This document shows positions 27,970 to 37,886 of a DNA stretch of 64,000 nt, piece after piece. The stretch covers positions 248,001-312,000 of the forward strand of contig NZ_SLZG01000001.1 in NCBI RefSeq assembly GCF_004341625.1, given 5' to 3'. The DNA is from Rhizobium sp. BK376 (GTDB taxonomy: Bacteria; Pseudomonadota; Alphaproteobacteria; Rhizobiales; Rhizobiaceae). The notes below the pieces were generated by a model. That model searched no databases and was not told where the DNA came from. It saw nothing but the letters and a program-made list of their open reading frames with translations. Each line of letters starts with the position of its first letter. The stretch's first letter is position 1. The translations under genes were made by a program, and so were the position numbers.

Positions 27970-29208
27970 TCAGGCCGCCCCTCGCCCGCGCGCCAGCAGC
28001 AATTGCCGAGCTTCCTCGATCAAGGTTTCGGCCGCATCTCCGAGTGGTGACGCGGCGGTCGCAAATCCGCCCGGCAGCCTCGCCGCGATCTCCGCTATGA
28101 GCCTGTCGGCTTCGGCCTTTGCATCCTCCTCACCACCGTCACTGCCGAGAAGCTGCGGGAGATCGAGCGATGTGCCTGTCGCTGCGATCCCGACCGTGGG
28201 TGGCGGTTCTATGCGAAGTTCCAGTTTTTCCAGCCAGATGTCCTGGTGAATGCGGTGGCAGGCAGCTTCCACCTCGTCGCGCCATTGCTGGCGGTTGGCA
28301 GCCATGTCGCCGAACAGTGACGTGCTGCCCGTCAGGCGGATGCGGAGGGCCGTCATGCGACCCTCCATATCGTCGACCAGCGGCTGGATCGCGTGCTCCA
28401 CGCGTCGAAGGACGGCAGCCTGGTCGTCGTCGGGTTCGACGCCCACCTGGATCTGCGCAAAGCGCGCCTCGTCGACGATCAGGCGTTCATGGCTTACCTG
28501 GCCGTCATCCACGCTAACGAGAATCGCACCTCTGGGGCCACGCTCGCGAATGCTGCGGCCTTGCAGGTTGCCGGGAAAGATCACCAGCGGATCGGTCGCC
28601 ACTTGCTCGTATTCGTGCACATGGCCAAGCGCCCAGTAGTCATAGCCGCGCGAGCGCAGGTCTTCGACGGAACATGGGGCATAGGGCTCGTGCGGCTCGC
28701 GTCCGGTCAGCGACGTATGCAGCACGCCGATATTGAACCAGCCGCGCTCCGGCGGCGGATAGCCGAGAGCCAGATTGTCTGTCGTCGAGCGTTCCGCAAA
28801 GCCACGGCCATGCAGCGCCACCTTGATCGCCTCCAGCCTGAAGGAGCCCGCCCTGGCTGTCGGAAACTCGCTGACATTGCGGGGCAGCGTGATCGTCTTG
28901 GTGATGACGCTGACGGCGTCGTGATTGCCGCGCAAAAGGAAGACCGGAATGCCGGCACGCTCCAGCCTTGCCATTTCGCGATTGAAGAACAGACCGATCT
29001 TGTTGTCCTTCCAATCGCCGTCATAGACATCGCCGGCAATGATGAAAAAGTCGACTTTGCGATCGATCGCCTGACCGACCAACACCGAGAAAGCCTTGCG
29101 ACTCGCCTCGACGAAGATCGCGGCCACATCGGCATCCTTCAGCGCCAGCCCCTGGAAGGGACTGCCGAGATGAAGATCGGCGGCGTGGATGAAGCTGAAG
29201 GAGGACAT
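27970..29208 (-). CDS. YhaO-like DNA repair metallophosphatase (SbcD/Mre11 type)
   Basis: The 412-residue product carries the Mre11/SbcD phosphoesterase motifs in order: FIHAADLHLGSPF (residues 6-18), AGDVYDGDW, RGNHDA and GHVHEYE, which form the two-metal catalytic site. After about residue 250 comes a capping or C-terminal region as in YhaO. It is the first gene of the pair with the YhaN-like ATPase; only 3 bp separate them and the ATPase ribosome site lies inside this gene. The expected activity is nuclease action on DNA ends, inferred from the family. Confidence 0.9.
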   Translation of the reverse strand: MSSFSFIHAADLHLGSPFQGLALKDADVAAIFVEASRKAFSVLVGQAIDRKVDFFIIAGDVYDGDWKDNKIGLFFNREMARLERAGIPVFLLRGNHDAVSVITKTITLPRNVSEFPTARAGSFRLEAIKVALHGRGFAERSTTDNLALGYPPPERGWFNIGVLHTSLTGREPHEPYAPCSVEDLRSRGYDYWALGHVHEYEQVATDPLVIFPGNLQGRSIRERGPRGAILVSVDDGQVSHERLIVDEARFAQIQVGVEPDDDQAAVLRRVEHAIQPLVDDMEGRMTALRIRLTGSTSLFGDMAANRQQWRDEVEAACHRIHQDIWLEKLELRIEPPPTVGIAATGTSLDLPQLLGSDGGEEDAKAEADRLIAEIAARLPGGFATAASPLGDAAETLIEEARQLLLARGRGAA

Positions 29209-29438
29209 GCGTTCCGATATTCAAGCGGTTCAAGCATACCGTTCTAGGGAAATATGCGCGCGATGAACACCGCTCCCACAGCTTGCCCGAGGGTTTGTCC
29301 AAGGGTTTCCCACATTGCCGCCCTCCGTCACAATCCTATGTTACGGAATTGCGATGATGGCCGCTGACTTGCCCGTCAGTTCGATGTATGCGCGGTTGTT
29401 GCTTACATATGCCTTTCATTACATCAGGAGGAAATTTC

Positions 29439-30425
29439 TTGAAACATCATGCTTTTGGCCGCACCCCTTTCACGGTCACGAATGTCGGCTTCGGCGCCTG
29501 GCAAATCGGCGGCGCATGGGGCGATGTCAGTGAGGCGGATGGCCGGGCCGCGCTCAACGCAGCACTCGATGCCGGCATGACCTTCATCGACACGGCCGAT
29601 GTCTACGGCGATGGCCGCTCGGAAAAGATCATCGCCGACGTGCTGAAGGCGCGTGGCGGCGAGCGCCCGATGGTCGCCACCAAGGCCGGCCGCCGCCTGA
29701 ACCCGCACGTCGCCGAAGGCTACAACAAGGCCAATCTCGAAGCCTTCATCGACCGCAGCCTGACGAACCTCGGCGTCGATAGTCTCGACCTCGTGCAGCT
29801 GCACTGCCCTCCCCGCGAGGTGCTCTATCAGCCGGAAGTGTTTGCGGCTCTCGGCGAGTTGCAGAAGGCCGGCAAGATCAAGGGCTACGGCGTCAGCGTC
29901 GAAAAGGTCGAGGATGGGCTGAAGGCGATCGAATATCCGGGCGTTCTCAGCATCCAGATCATCTACAACATTTTCCGCCAGCGTCCGGACCACCTGTTCT
30001 TCGCCGAAGCGCTCCGCAAGAAGGTCGCGATCATCGCCCGCGTGCCGCTGGCAAGCGGCCTGCTGTCAGGCAAGATTACCAGTGCCACGACATTTGCCAG
30101 CGACGATCATCGCAACTTCAACCGACATGGGGAAGCCTTCGATGTCGGCGAGACCTTCGCCGGCGTTCCCTTCGAGGTCGGCCTTGAGGCGGTCGAGGAA
30201 GTGCGGAAACTCGTGCCGGCCGGCGCCAGCATGGCGGCCTTTGCGTTGCGCTGGATCCTCATGAGCGATGCCGTCACGGTCGTCATTCCCGGCGCACGCA
30301 ACGCCGAGCAGGCAAAGGCCAATGCCGCGGCTGCCGATCTGGCGCCGCTGTCTGCCGACGTCATGACGGCGACCCGAGACATTTACGATCGGCTGATCGC
30401 GCCGCACGTTCACCAGCGCTGGTAA
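29439..30425 (+). CDS. Aldo/keto reductase
   Basis: This is a TIM-barrel NADPH-dependent oxidoreductase of the aldo/keto reductase superfamily. The product shows the catalytic tetrad: Asp and Tyr in FIDTADVYGDG, Lys in VATKAGR and His in VQLHCPP, plus a C-terminal cofactor segment (VVIPGARNAEQAKANAAA). I chose the TTG at 29439 because AGGAGG lies seven bases upstream and the product then begins MKHHAFGRTPF, which fits the family; an ATG at 29409 lacks a ribosome site. The length is then 328 residues. The substrate cannot be predicted. It is transcribed alone, divergent from the YhaO-like gene. Confidence 0.92.
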   Translation: MKHHAFGRTPFTVTNVGFGAWQIGGAWGDVSEADGRAALNAALDAGMTFIDTADVYGDGRSEKIIADVLKARGGERPMVATKAGRRLNPHVAEGYNKANLEAFIDRSLTNLGVDSLDLVQLHCPPREVLYQPEVFAALGELQKAGKIKGYGVSVEKVEDGLKAIEYPGVLSIQIIYNIFRQRPDHLFFAEALRKKVAIIARVPLASGLLSGKITSATTFASDDHRNFNRHGEAFDVGETFAGVPFEVGLEAVEEVRKLVPAGASMAAFALRWILMSDAVTVVIPGARNAEQAKANAAAADLAPLSADVMTATRDIYDRLIAPHVHQRW

Positions 30426-30432
30426 AAACGAA

Positions 30433-30459
30433 AAGGGTCCGGCGATAAACCGGACCCTT
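30433..30459. terminator. Bidirectional terminator between AKR gene and hupB
   Basis: A perfect 10-bp stem AAGGGTCCGG/CCGGACCCTT closes a 7-base loop. On the minus strand it is followed by TTCGTTTTT, so it is a good terminator for hupB. On the plus strand the tail is weaker, but it sits 8 bp after the AKR stop. It probably serves both convergent genes. Confidence 0.75.
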
Positions 30460-30524
30460 CAATCCTCTCCCGCTCCGGGCTGGCGTCAACGCCGTGCCGC
30501 AGAAAGGGTGGATGAAAAACGAGA

Positions 30525-30800
30525 TCAGCCGTTAACGGCGTCCTTCAGGCCTTTGCCGGGCGTGAACTTCGGCACTTTGCGAGCCGGGATATCGACTTCA
30601 GCGCCGGTGGACGGATTGCGGCCCTTGGTGGCTGCACGGTGAGAAACGGTGAAGCTGCCGAAACCAGCGAGGCGAATATCGCCGCCGTTCTTCAGTTCGC
30701 CCTGGACAGCGTCGAAAACTGCATCAACAGCGGAAGCCGCGTCAGCCTTGGTGATGCCCGCCTTCTCTGCCACTGCGGACACGAGTTCATTCTTGTTCAT
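30525..30800 (-). CDS. hupB: DNA-binding protein HU
   Basis: The 91-residue product is a canonical HU/HRm nucleoid protein: MNKNELVSAVAEKAGITKA at the N-terminus, the core GDIRLAGFGSFTV, and the DNA-bending arm RNPSTGAEVDIPARKVPKF with its intercalating proline. HU bends and compacts DNA without sequence specificity. It lies 3' of lon on the same strand, but the lon terminator at 30931-30958 separates them, so it should have its own promoter in the roughly 130 bp between. The start has AAGGGG upstream. Confidence 0.97.
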   Translation of the reverse strand: MNKNELVSAVAEKAGITKADAASAVDAVFDAVQGELKNGGDIRLAGFGSFTVSHRAATKGRNPSTGAEVDIPARKVPKFTPGKGLKDAVNG

Positions 30801-30930
30801 GTTTTCACCCCTTTCGATGGTATGAAACGTCTCGTTTGTAAGTCGAGCAAAGCATACGAATGCTCAGGCCCGCCGCAACTCAAAAACCCTGCAAATCAAG
30901 GAAAAGCAAGCACAAACAGGCGGTTTTCAC

Positions 30931-30958
30931 AAAAAAGGCCGGCATTTCTGCCGGCCTT
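30931..30958 (-). terminator. Terminator of lon
   Basis: On the minus strand AAGGCCGGCA and TGCCGGCCTT form a 10-bp perfect stem around a 4-base loop, followed by TTTTTTGTG. It lies 45 bp after the lon stop. Confidence 0.9.
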
Positions 30959-31002
30959 CGTCAGATTTTCGTCAATTAGGCATAAGTGTGGCGGAAAGCG
31001 AC

Positions 31003-33423
31003 TCAGTGGGCGATTGCCGAACCTGCGTCGTCCACGCCTTCCACAGTTGCGATAACCGGCGTCTCGATGGAGCCGTCCCACTCGATCGGCTCGGGCCGAC
31101 GAACGAGAGCATGCTTGATCACCTCGCCCATGCGGGATACCGGGATGATCTCCATGTTGTTCTTCACGTTGTCCGGAATCTCCGCCAGATCCTTGGCGTT
31201 TTCTTCCGGGATCAGCACCTTCTTGATGCCGCCGCGAAGCGCTGCAAGCAGCTTTTCCTTGAGACCACCGATCGGCAGGACGCGGCCGCGCAGGGTGATT
31301 TCACCCGTCATGGCGACGTTCTTGTTGACCGGGATACCGGTCATGATCGAGACGATCGCGGTTGCCATGGCAACACCGGCAGACGGACCATCCTTCGGCG
31401 TCGCACCTTCCGGAACGTGCACGTGGATGTCGCTCTTGTCGAAGCGCGGAGGCTCGATGCCGAAGTCGACAGCGCGCGAACGGACATAAGAGGCCGCTGC
31501 GGAGATCGACTCCTTCATGACTTCCTTCAAGTTACCAGTCACGGTCATCCGACCCTTGCCCGGCATCATAACGCCTTCGATCGTCAGCAGCTCGCCGCCG
31601 ACTTCCGTCCATGCGAGACCGGTAACAACGCCGACCTGATCCTCGCGCTCTGCTTCGCCGTGGCGGAAGCGCGGAACGCCCAAATAGTCGTCGATGTTTT
31701 CAGCCGTGACGTGAACGGACTTCGTCTTGCCCTTGATGATCTCGGTGACCGCCTTGCGGGCGAGCTTCATCAATTCGCGTTCGAAGTTACGGACACCAGC
31801 TTCGCGGGTGTACTGCTGGCTGATCGCCATCAGGGCATCGTCGCTGACCGAGAATTCATTCGGCTGCAATGCATGTTCCTTGATGGCCTTCGGCAGCAGG
31901 TGCCGCTTGGCGATCTCGCGCTTTTCATCCTCAGTGTAGCCGGCGATACGGATGACTTCCATGCGGTCCATCAAAGGAGCAGGAATATTCAGCGTATTCG
32001 CCGTCGTGATGAACATGACATCAGACAGGTCGTATTCGACTTCCAGGTAGTGATCCATGAAGGTCGAGTTCTGAGCCGGATCCAGCACTTCGAGCAGGGC
32101 CGAAGACGGATCGCCGCGGAAATCCTGACCCATCTTGTCGATTTCATCGAGCAGGAAGAGCGGGTTGGACTTCTTCGCCTTCTTCATCGACTGGATGACC
32201 TTGCCGGGCATCGAGCCGATATAGGTGCGGCGGTGACCACGGATTTCGGCTTCGTCACGAACGCCGCCAAGCGCCATGCGAACATACTCACGGCCGGTCG
32301 CCTTGGCGATCGACTGAGCGAGCGAGGTCTTGCCGACGCCCGGAGGGCCGACGAGGCACAGGATCGGACCCTTGATCTTGGTCGCGCGAGCCTGGACAGC
32401 CAGATACTCGACAATGCGCTCCTTGACCTTGTCGAGGCCGAAGTGATCAGCTTCGAGGATCTTCTCGGCATTGTTGAGATCCGTCTTGATCTTCGACTTC
32501 TTGCTCCACGGAATGCCGAGCAGCCAGTCCAGATAGTTGCGCACGACTGTCGCTTCAGCCGACATCGGGCTCATCTGGCGCAGCTTCTTGAGTTCGGCAT
32601 CAGCCTTTTCGCGCGCTTCCTTGGACAGCTTGGTCTTGGAGATGCGCTCTTCCAGTTCAGCCATCTCGTCGCGGCCTTCCTCGCCGTCGCCGAGCTCCTT
32701 CTGGATCGCCTTCATCTGCTCATTCAGGTAGTATTCGCGCTGGGTCTTCTCCATCTGGCGCTTGACGCGCGAGCGGATACGCTTCTCGACCTGCAGAACC
32801 GAAATCTCGCCTTCCATGAAGCCGAGCGCCTTTTCCAGGCGAGCCTTGACGCTGGTGGTTTCCAGCATCTCCTGCTTCTCGGTTATCTTGATCGACAGGT
32901 GTGAAGCAACCGTATCGGCAAGCTTGGAATAGTCGTCGATCTGGCTTGCAGCGCCAACGACTTCCGGCGAAATCTTCTTGTTGAGCTTTACGTAGCTTTC
33001 GAATTCCGAAACGACGGAACGGCTCAGCGCTTCCAGCTCGACCTGATCCTCTTGCGGCTCTTCGAGAACGTGGCCGGAAGCCTCGTAGAAATCCTCGCGA
33101 CCCGTATAGGAATCGATCTGTGCGCGGGCACGGCCCTCGACCAGAACCTTCACCGTGCCATCAGGCAGCTTCAGGAGCTGCAGCACGTTGGCGACAGTTC
33201 CGACCTTGTGGATGGCATCGGGCGCAGGATCGTCGTCGCTGGCGTTGACCTGGGTGACCAGCATAATCTGCTTGTCGGAACCCATGACCTCTTCCAGAGC
33301 TCGGATCGACTTTTCCCGTCCGACGAATAGTGGCACGATCATATGTGGGAAGACCACGATGTCGCGCAACGGCAATACCGGGTAGGCAGCGCTCTCGTTT
33401 GCCGCAGACGTTTTCTTCGTCAT
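31003..33423 (-). CDS. lon: ATP-dependent protease Lon
   Basis: Lon degrades misfolded and regulatory proteins. The 806-residue product has the N-terminal substrate-binding domain ([19 protein letters not shown]), a coiled-coil linker, the AAA+ module with Walker [10 protein letters not shown] and Walker [11 protein letters not shown], and the C-terminal Ser-Lys protease domain with the catalytic serine in [13 protein letters not shown] and the lysine in [10 protein letters not shown]. The start at 33423 (MTKKTSAAN) has an AAGGAAATGAT site; a longer frame adds 22 unconserved residues. The order clpP-clpX-lon-hupB is the classical alphaproteobacterial one. Minus-strand CTTGAAA at 33527-33521 could be part of a heat-shock promoter, but the matching -10 is poor. 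Confidence 0.97.
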   Translation of the reverse strand: MTKKTSAANESAAYPVLPLRDIVVFPHMIVPLFVGREKSIRALEEVMGSDKQIMLVTQVNASDDDPAPDAIHKVGTVANVLQLLKLPDGTVKVLVEGRARAQIDSYTGREDFYEASGHVLEEPQEDQVELEALSRSVVSEFESYVKLNKKISPEVVGAASQIDDYSKLADTVASHLSIKITEKQEMLETTSVKARLEKALGFMEGEISVLQVEKRIRSRVKRQMEKTQREYYLNEQMKAIQKELGDGEEGRDEMAELEERISKTKLSKEAREKADAELKKLRQMSPMSAEATVVRNYLDWLLGIPWSKKSKIKTDLNNAEKILEADHFGLDKVKERIVEYLAVQARATKIKGPILCLVGPPGVGKTSLAQSIAKATGREYVRMALGGVRDEAEIRGHRRTYIGSMPGKVIQSMKKAKKSNPLFLLDEIDKMGQDFRGDPSSALLEVLDPAQNSTFMDHYLEVEYDLSDVMFITTANTLNIPAPLMDRMEVIRIAGYTEDEKREIAKRHLLPKAIKEHALQPNEFSVSDDALMAISQQYTREAGVRNFERELMKLARKAVTEIIKGKTKSVHVTAENIDDYLGVPRFRHGEAEREDQVGVVTGLAWTEVGGELLTIEGVMMPGKGRMTVTGNLKEVMKESISAAASYVRSRAVDFGIEPPRFDKSDIHVHVPEGATPKDGPSAGVAMATAIVSIMTGIPVNKNVAMTGEITLRGRVLPIGGLKEKLLAALRGGIKKVLIPEENAKDLAEIPDNVKNNMEIIPVSRMGEVIKHALVRRPEPIEWDGSIETPVIATVEGVDDAGSAIAH

Positions 33424-33779
33424 ATCATTTCCTTTCCGTCCCGTTTCCGGGCTCTTGGCCGGCCCCTTGGGATCGACCGGCGCTCTCACTTGGCTAACAA
33501 GTGGAGCTTCACTTTATTCATTTCAAGCCGTGCGGCGGCACACCGCACAAGAGTGTGTCAGACTTATTACAGGGAGGAACGCAAAACGAAAACCGGAACA
33601 TTCGGCGTTACCCAAATATTGCCGACGACTGGAATCTAAGAAGCAAAGCCTGTTTCAGTCAAAGCTCACAGAATCATTCCATCATTGCCCTTGGCGACAT
33701 TCTTCGCAACGGGCCGAAGCATAGTTCCAATCACCTTGTTTGGAACTTAACAGGAAACAACACGACTTTTCAAATAGAA
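33424..33779. other. lon upstream region
   Basis: These 356 bp between the lon start and the clpX terminator contain no credible gene. The lon promoter must lie here. The stretch from 33640 to 33780 is unusually A/T rich compared with the flanking genes. Confidence 0.5.
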
Positions 33780-33804
33780 AGGGGCCCGTACATGACGAGC
33801 CCCT
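33780..33804 (-). terminator. Terminator of clpX
   Basis: On the minus strand AGGGGC pairs with GCCCCT, the stem extending inward past one mismatch, and the tail is TTTCTATTTG. It begins 26 bp after the clpX stop. Confidence 0.7.
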
Positions 33805-33829
33805 GATAAGTTCACCGTCTATCCACCGG

Positions 33830-35107
33830 TCAAGCCGAGGCGTTGGCCTTTTCTTCTTGACGATCGGCGTAAATGTAGAGCGGACGTGCAGAGCCGCGGA
33901 CCACTTCCTCGGAAATGACCACTTCGCGAACGCCTTCCAGCGCCGGCAGATCGAACATGGTGTCGAGGAGGATCTTCTCCATGATGGAACGCAGGCCGCG
34001 AGCACCAGTCTTACGGATGATCGCCCGCTTGGCGATTTCGCGCAGGGCATCCTCGTGGAAGGTGAGTTCCACGTCTTCCATCTCGAACAGGCGCTGGTAC
34101 TGCTTCACCAGCGCGTTCTTCGGCTCGGACAGGATCTGGATCAGCGCATCTTCATCGAGGTCTTCCAGGGTCGCCAGAACCGGCAGACGGCCGATGAATT
34201 CCGGGATGAGACCGAACTTGACGAGATCTTCCGGCTCCAGCTCGCGCAGCACTTCGCCGACGCGACGGTCGTCCGGAGCCTTGACGGTTGCGCCAAAGCC
34301 GATCGAGGTCTTCTCGCCGCGGGCAGAGATGATCTTGTCGAGACCGGCAAAAGCGCCGCCGCAGATGAACAGGATGTTCGTCGTATCGACCTGCAGGAAT
34401 TCCTGCTGCGGATGCTTGCGGCCGCCCTGGGGCGGAACGGAGGCAACCGTGCCTTCCATGATCTTCAGAAGCGCTTGCTGAACGCCCTCGCCCGACACGT
34501 CGCGAGTAATCGACGGGTTGTCGGACTTGCGGGAAATCTTGTCGACTTCGTCGATGTAGACGATGCCGCGCTGAGCGCGCTCGACATTGTAGTCGGCAGC
34601 CTGCAGCAGCTTCAGGATGATGTTTTCAACGTCTTCACCGACGTAACCGGCTTCGGTCAACGTCGTTGCGTCAGCCATGGTGAAGGGGACGTCGATGATG
34701 CGGGCGAGCGTCTGGGCGAGATAGGTCTTGCCGCAACCGGTCGGGCCGACGAGCATGATGTTGGACTTCGCCAACTCGACTTCGCCGTTCTTGGAGGCAT
34801 GCGCCAGGCGCTTGTAATGGTTGTGGACCGCAACGGACAGAATCTTCTTCGCCTGCCGCTGGCCGATGACATATTCGTCGAGAACCTTGATGATGTCCTG
34901 GGGCGTGGGAACGCCGTCACGGGACTTGACCATCGAGGACTTGTTTTCCTCACGGATGATGTCCATGCACAATTCGACGCATTCATCGCAGATGAATACC
35001 GTCGGCCCGGCAATCAGCTTCCGGACTTCGTGCTGGCTCTTGCCGCAGAATGAACAATACAGGGTGTTCTTGGAGTCACCGCCGTTGCTGCCGCTGACTT
35101 TGCTCAT
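33830..35107 (-). CDS. clpX: ClpX ATPase subunit of ClpXP protease
   Basis: ClpX unfolds substrates and feeds them to ClpP. The 425-residue product has the N-terminal zinc-binding domain (CSFCGKSQ and CDECVELC), Walker [13 protein letters not shown], Walker [11 protein letters not shown], and the IGF loop (SIGFGATVK) that docks on ClpP. Length is normal. The ATG at 35107 ([11 protein letters not shown]) has GAAGGAAAG upstream; the frame is open for 27 more residues but these are not conserved. The 307-bp gap to clpP suggests a separate promoter. Confidence 0.97.
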   Translation of the reverse strand: MSKVSGSNGGDSKNTLYCSFCGKSQHEVRKLIAGPTVFICDECVELCMDIIREENKSSMVKSRDGVPTPQDIIKVLDEYVIGQRQAKKILSVAVHNHYKRLAHASKNGEVELAKSNIMLVGPTGCGKTYLAQTLARIIDVPFTMADATTLTEAGYVGEDVENIILKLLQAADYNVERAQRGIVYIDEVDKISRKSDNPSITRDVSGEGVQQALLKIMEGTVASVPPQGGRKHPQQEFLQVDTTNILFICGGAFAGLDKIISARGEKTSIGFGATVKAPDDRRVGEVLRELEPEDLVKFGLIPEFIGRLPVLATLEDLDEDALIQILSEPKNALVKQYQRLFEMEDVELTFHEDALREIAKRAIIRKTGARGLRSIMEKILLDTMFDLPALEGVREVVISEEVVRGSARPLYIYADRQEEKANASA

Positions 35108-35414
35108 ATCACTTTCCTTCCAGCACGCCGTATTTCCAGATTGAAATAGCGGTCCACTCACTGCGCCGCCGCACTTTGCTCCAGACATTGGAGCTATAGC
35201 CGGTCGCGGCGCTCCTCAGGGTACTGAACGAAGCCCAAACAAGCATGTTCAGGCTCCGGTGGCAACGAATTACCCTTCGAATGCCGAACGCTATGTCATA
35301 AAAACTCAACATAGCATTAATACTTACTATTAGCCTGTTCCGCACCACTTTAAACCCCTCTTCGATCACAAATGGGATAGAACTGTGGCGCGGAAGACAC
35401 CGTCCGTGGATAAG
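35108..35414. other. clpP-clpX intergenic region
   Basis: These 307 bp lie between clpP and clpX on the minus strand and contain no credible gene. I found no strong terminator for clpP, so clpX may receive read-through in addition to its own promoter. Confidence 0.45.
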
Positions 35415-36047
35415 TTAGGACGCAGATTCGCCTTCCATCTCGGCGCGAGACGTCAGGACCTTGTCGATGACACCCCAGTTCTGGGCTTCATCGGCGTCCA
35501 TGAAGTGGTCACGATCGAGCGTCTTTTCAACTTCCTCATACGTACGGCCGGTGTGCTTCACATAGACCTCGTTCAGGCGACGCTTCATCTTCAGGATGTC
35601 GCGGGCGTGACGTTCGATATCCGAAGCCTGACCCTGGAAACCGCCGGAGGGCTGGTGAACCATGATGCGGGAATTCGGGGTCGCAAAGCGCATGTCCTTG
35701 TGGCCGGCAGCCAGAAGCAGCGAGCCCATGGACGCAGCCTGGCCGATGCAAAGCGTCGACACGGCGGGCTTAATGAATTGCATTGTATCGTAAATCGCCA
35801 TGCCGGCCGTAACCACGCCGCCGGGCGAATTGATGTAAAGCGCGATTTCTTTCTTGGGATTTTCGGCTTCGAGGAAGAGAAGCTGGGCGCAGACCAGCGT
35901 CGCCATATGATCCTCGACCGGTCCCGTCAGGAAGATGATCCGCTCCTTCAGCAGGCGCGAATAGATGTCGTAGGACCGTTCACCGCGATTGGTCTGCTCC
36001 ACAACCATCGGCACCAGTGCCATAGCGGTATCGACTGGATTTCTCAT
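35415..36047 (-). CDS. clpP: ClpP protease proteolytic subunit
   Basis: ClpP is the barrel-shaped serine protease that works with ClpX and ClpA. The 210-residue product has the catalytic Ser106 in GQAASMGS, His131 in MVHQPSGG and an Asp in the [11 protein letters not shown] region, plus the N-terminal processing and axial-loop segment ([20 protein letters not shown]). It is the first gene of the clpP-clpX-lon-hupB run. A heat-shock-type promoter candidate lies 68 bp upstream. Rhizobia often have further ClpP paralogues; this copy, linked to clpX, is the main one by context. Confidence 0.97.
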   Translation of the reverse strand: MRNPVDTAMALVPMVVEQTNRGERSYDIYSRLLKERIIFLTGPVEDHMATLVCAQLLFLEAENPKKEIALYINSPGGVVTAGMAIYDTMQFIKPAVSTLCIGQAASMGSLLLAAGHKDMRFATPNSRIMVHQPSGGFQGQASDIERHARDILKMKRRLNEVYVKHTGRTYEEVEKTLDRDHFMDADEAQNWGVIDKVLTSRAEMEGESAS

Positions 36048-36114
36048 GTGCGTCCTTTGTCAAACGTGCACCCGACGCCGAAGCGACGGGAATCGAATAA
36101 AATGCCTCACCCCT

Positions 36115-36144
36115 ACATAGAGTGTCCCTGCCCTGCACTTCAAG
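36115..36144 (-). promoter_or_regulatory. Candidate RpoH (heat-shock) promoter for clpP
   Basis: On the minus strand CTTGAA (36144-36139) is followed 18 bases later by CTATGT (36120-36115). This fits the alphaproteobacterial sigma-32 pattern CTTGAA...CYTATNT, and clpP is a usual RpoH target. It is a motif match only. Confidence 0.5.
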
Positions 36145-36703
36145 ACACGCAAAAGGATAACGTCAAGAACCATAGCGAGGAGTGTAAGTTCGGAAGGAAT
36201 TTCTACTGCTTTTCTTCCAGATGCCTATTAATGCGGCGTTACGCCGAAAGCGGCCCACAACTTTTCCAAACGTCAAGGTGAAGGAAGGGTGAATGCCGCC
36301 CTCGAATTTGCTTCGGTCTTATCCGGCTATGGAAATACAGCCTCATGCATCGGACGTTATGATGGCAGCTTTTGGCCCTTGGGCACTCGTCGTTTCAGAT
36401 GGAAGATAACAGCAACGCACTGCACGTGGTCCAGAGGGAAACGTCCTTGAGCTTGAGCGGACCTGAAACCATCCTTGATGTCGCGCGCAATGAGGATTGG
36501 AAGGAAACGAACCAACTGAAGGCATGGTGTCAAAGTTGCGATTTGTACCGACACACTACGGCCTGTACAATGTCGTCGACGAGATGACCGGGGCAGTCCG
36601 TCGAAGTGGAGGCGATGGCTCGAACGCCACGAGGCGATGCAACGAATCCCCTGCCTGGTTAAACGCGCTCATTCTTATGGCGAGGAGAGAAGGGAGATTT
36701 TCG
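36145..36703. other. Intergenic region between clpP and the DUF1476 gene
   Basis: Apart from the promoter candidate next to clpP, I see no supported feature in these 559 bp. The frame of the following gene is open back to 36497, but that extension lacks a ribosome site and family similarity. The base composition is more mixed than in the flanking genes. Confidence 0.5.
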
Positions 36704-37024
36704 ATGGCCGGCGCTCAGACAGATTTCATGAGAATGGTACGCCGAAACAAGCTGGTTGGCATGTGGGCGGCGGAAAAGCTCTCGCTTCCTAGCGAAAATG
36801 CCAAGGCCTACTCGGATGAACTTGCAAAGGGGACGTTCGACATCGAACGCAACGATATTCTTCAAATAATTCGAAGAGACTTTGACGCTGCAGGAGTGGT
36901 TCAATCCGACGACCAAATTCTGGCGATCATGACCGAATCATGGCTGGAAGCCGGTGGAGACGCGGCGAACTCGGATGCCAGCGATGCCGCGCTGGTGCAT
37001 ATTGCCCGTACTCTCATGGGATGA
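36704..37024 (+). CDS. DUF1476 protein, divergent ATPase-inhibitor zeta paralogue
   Basis: The 106-residue product matches the core of DUF1476, the zeta subunit that inhibits F1-ATPase in alphaproteobacteria. The central segment RRNKLVGMWAAEKLSLPSEN followed by AKAYSDELAKGTFD and the second helical half (ILQIIRRDFDAAGV) are typical. The N-terminus is unusual: canonical zeta proteins begin with about 20 residues of the FDDREKAFENKFA type, which form the inhibitory segment, whereas this one starts MAGAQTDFMRMVRRNK. A C-terminal extension after residue 85 is also atypical. The start at 36704 has AAGGGAGA upstream. It is probably a paralogue with another function, next to accessory genes rather than ATP-synthase genes. 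Confidence 0.8.
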   Translation: MAGAQTDFMRMVRRNKLVGMWAAEKLSLPSENAKAYSDELAKGTFDIERNDILQIIRRDFDAAGVVQSDDQILAIMTESWLEAGGDAANSDASDAALVHIARTLMG

Positions 37025-37049
37025 TGCCACCTGCAGGTCCGCGAATTCG

Positions 37050-37886
37050 TTATCGAAGATCGCTCTTGCCGTTCTTTCCGATCAACGCGCGAATGCGCTC
37101 GGCCACGGCAGGATCGACAGGATTGTAGACGACCAGGTTGAGATCGGGCCTGCCGTCCACTGCAAAGCCTGAATACTCCAATTCAATGTCGCCCAGAACG
37201 GGGTGTCTGAGGCGCTTGGTTCCTTCGCCATGGGAGATCACTTCATTCTCCCGCCAAAGGGCGGCGAATTCCTGGCTTGTATGGCAGAGTTCTTCGACCA
37301 GGTCCGTGATCTCCGACGTCGCTCCGGCACGGGCCACGTCCGCACGGAACGCTCCGACGACGAACCGGGCCATTGCTTGCCAGTCATGCTGAACGTTTCG
37401 GATCGTGCGGTTAGAGAACAATAGACGCAGAATGTTCCGATCGCCTGGGGCAAGTTTGTCGTAGTCCGTCATGACCACCGTGGCGGCCCGGTTCCAGGCG
37501 ACGATATCCCATGCCGCGGTCCGCACCAATGCAGGGCTTGCATCAAGGGTGTCGATCAGACGCTGGAGGCGCGGACTGATGCCCTCAACCGAGCGATAGC
37601 GGACCTCGGGTGGATGACCGAGGCCGAGCATGAAAAGATGCTCACGCTCCGGTTCCGTCAGCATAAGGCCGCTTGCGATCCGGTTCAGAACATCGGGCGA
37701 AGGCGCGCCGCCGCGCCCCTGCTCTAGCCAAGTGTACCATGTGGAGCTGATATTGGCGCGCTGCGCGACCTCCTCCCGTCTCAGGCCGGGTGTGCGTCTG
37801 CGTCCGGAAAATCCGAAGACCGCCGGATCGAGACGTGCGCGACGATCCCGCAGGAATAGGCCCAAAGCATTGCTCTCGGTGGTCAT
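37050..37886 (-). CDS. XRE-family regulator with MmyB-type ligand domain
   Basis: The 278-residue product has an N-terminal helix-turn-helix (residues 10-70, including TPGLRREEVAQRANISSTWY) followed by the MmyB-like transcription-regulator ligand-binding domain (about 105-270), with the usual DIVAWNRAA and PVLGDIELEYSGFAVDGRPD. Such regulators bind a small hydrophobic ligand and usually control a neighbouring oxidoreductase. Here the neighbour is the divergent epimerase-like gene, 97 bp away, which makes it the likely target. The ligand is unknown. Confidence 0.92.
   Translation of the reverse strand: MTTESNALGLFLRDRRARLDPAVFGFSGRRRTPGLRREEVAQRANISSTWYTWLEQGRGGAPSPDVLNRIASGLMLTEPEREHLFMLGLGHPPEVRYRSVEGISPRLQRLIDTLDASPALVRTAAWDIVAWNRAATVVMTDYDKLAPGDRNILRLLFSNRTIRNVQHDWQAMARFVVGAFRADVARAGATSEITDLVEELCHTSQEFAALWRENEVISHGEGTKRLRHPVLGDIELEYSGFAVDGRPDLNLVVYNPVDPAVAERIRALIGKNGKSDLR

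Noticed and set aside
30988..32904. Long plus-strand frame antisense to lon
   Set aside because: Shadow of lon; no ribosome site and no recognisable domain.
33521..33527. CTTGAAA upstream of lon as a heat-shock promoter
   Set aside because: The expected -10 at 17-18 bases is a poor match (CCACTT), so I did not list it as a feature.
36497..36703. Upstream extension of the DUF1476 gene
   Set aside because: No ribosome site at 36497, no similarity to the family, whereas 36704 has AAGGGAGA at good distance.
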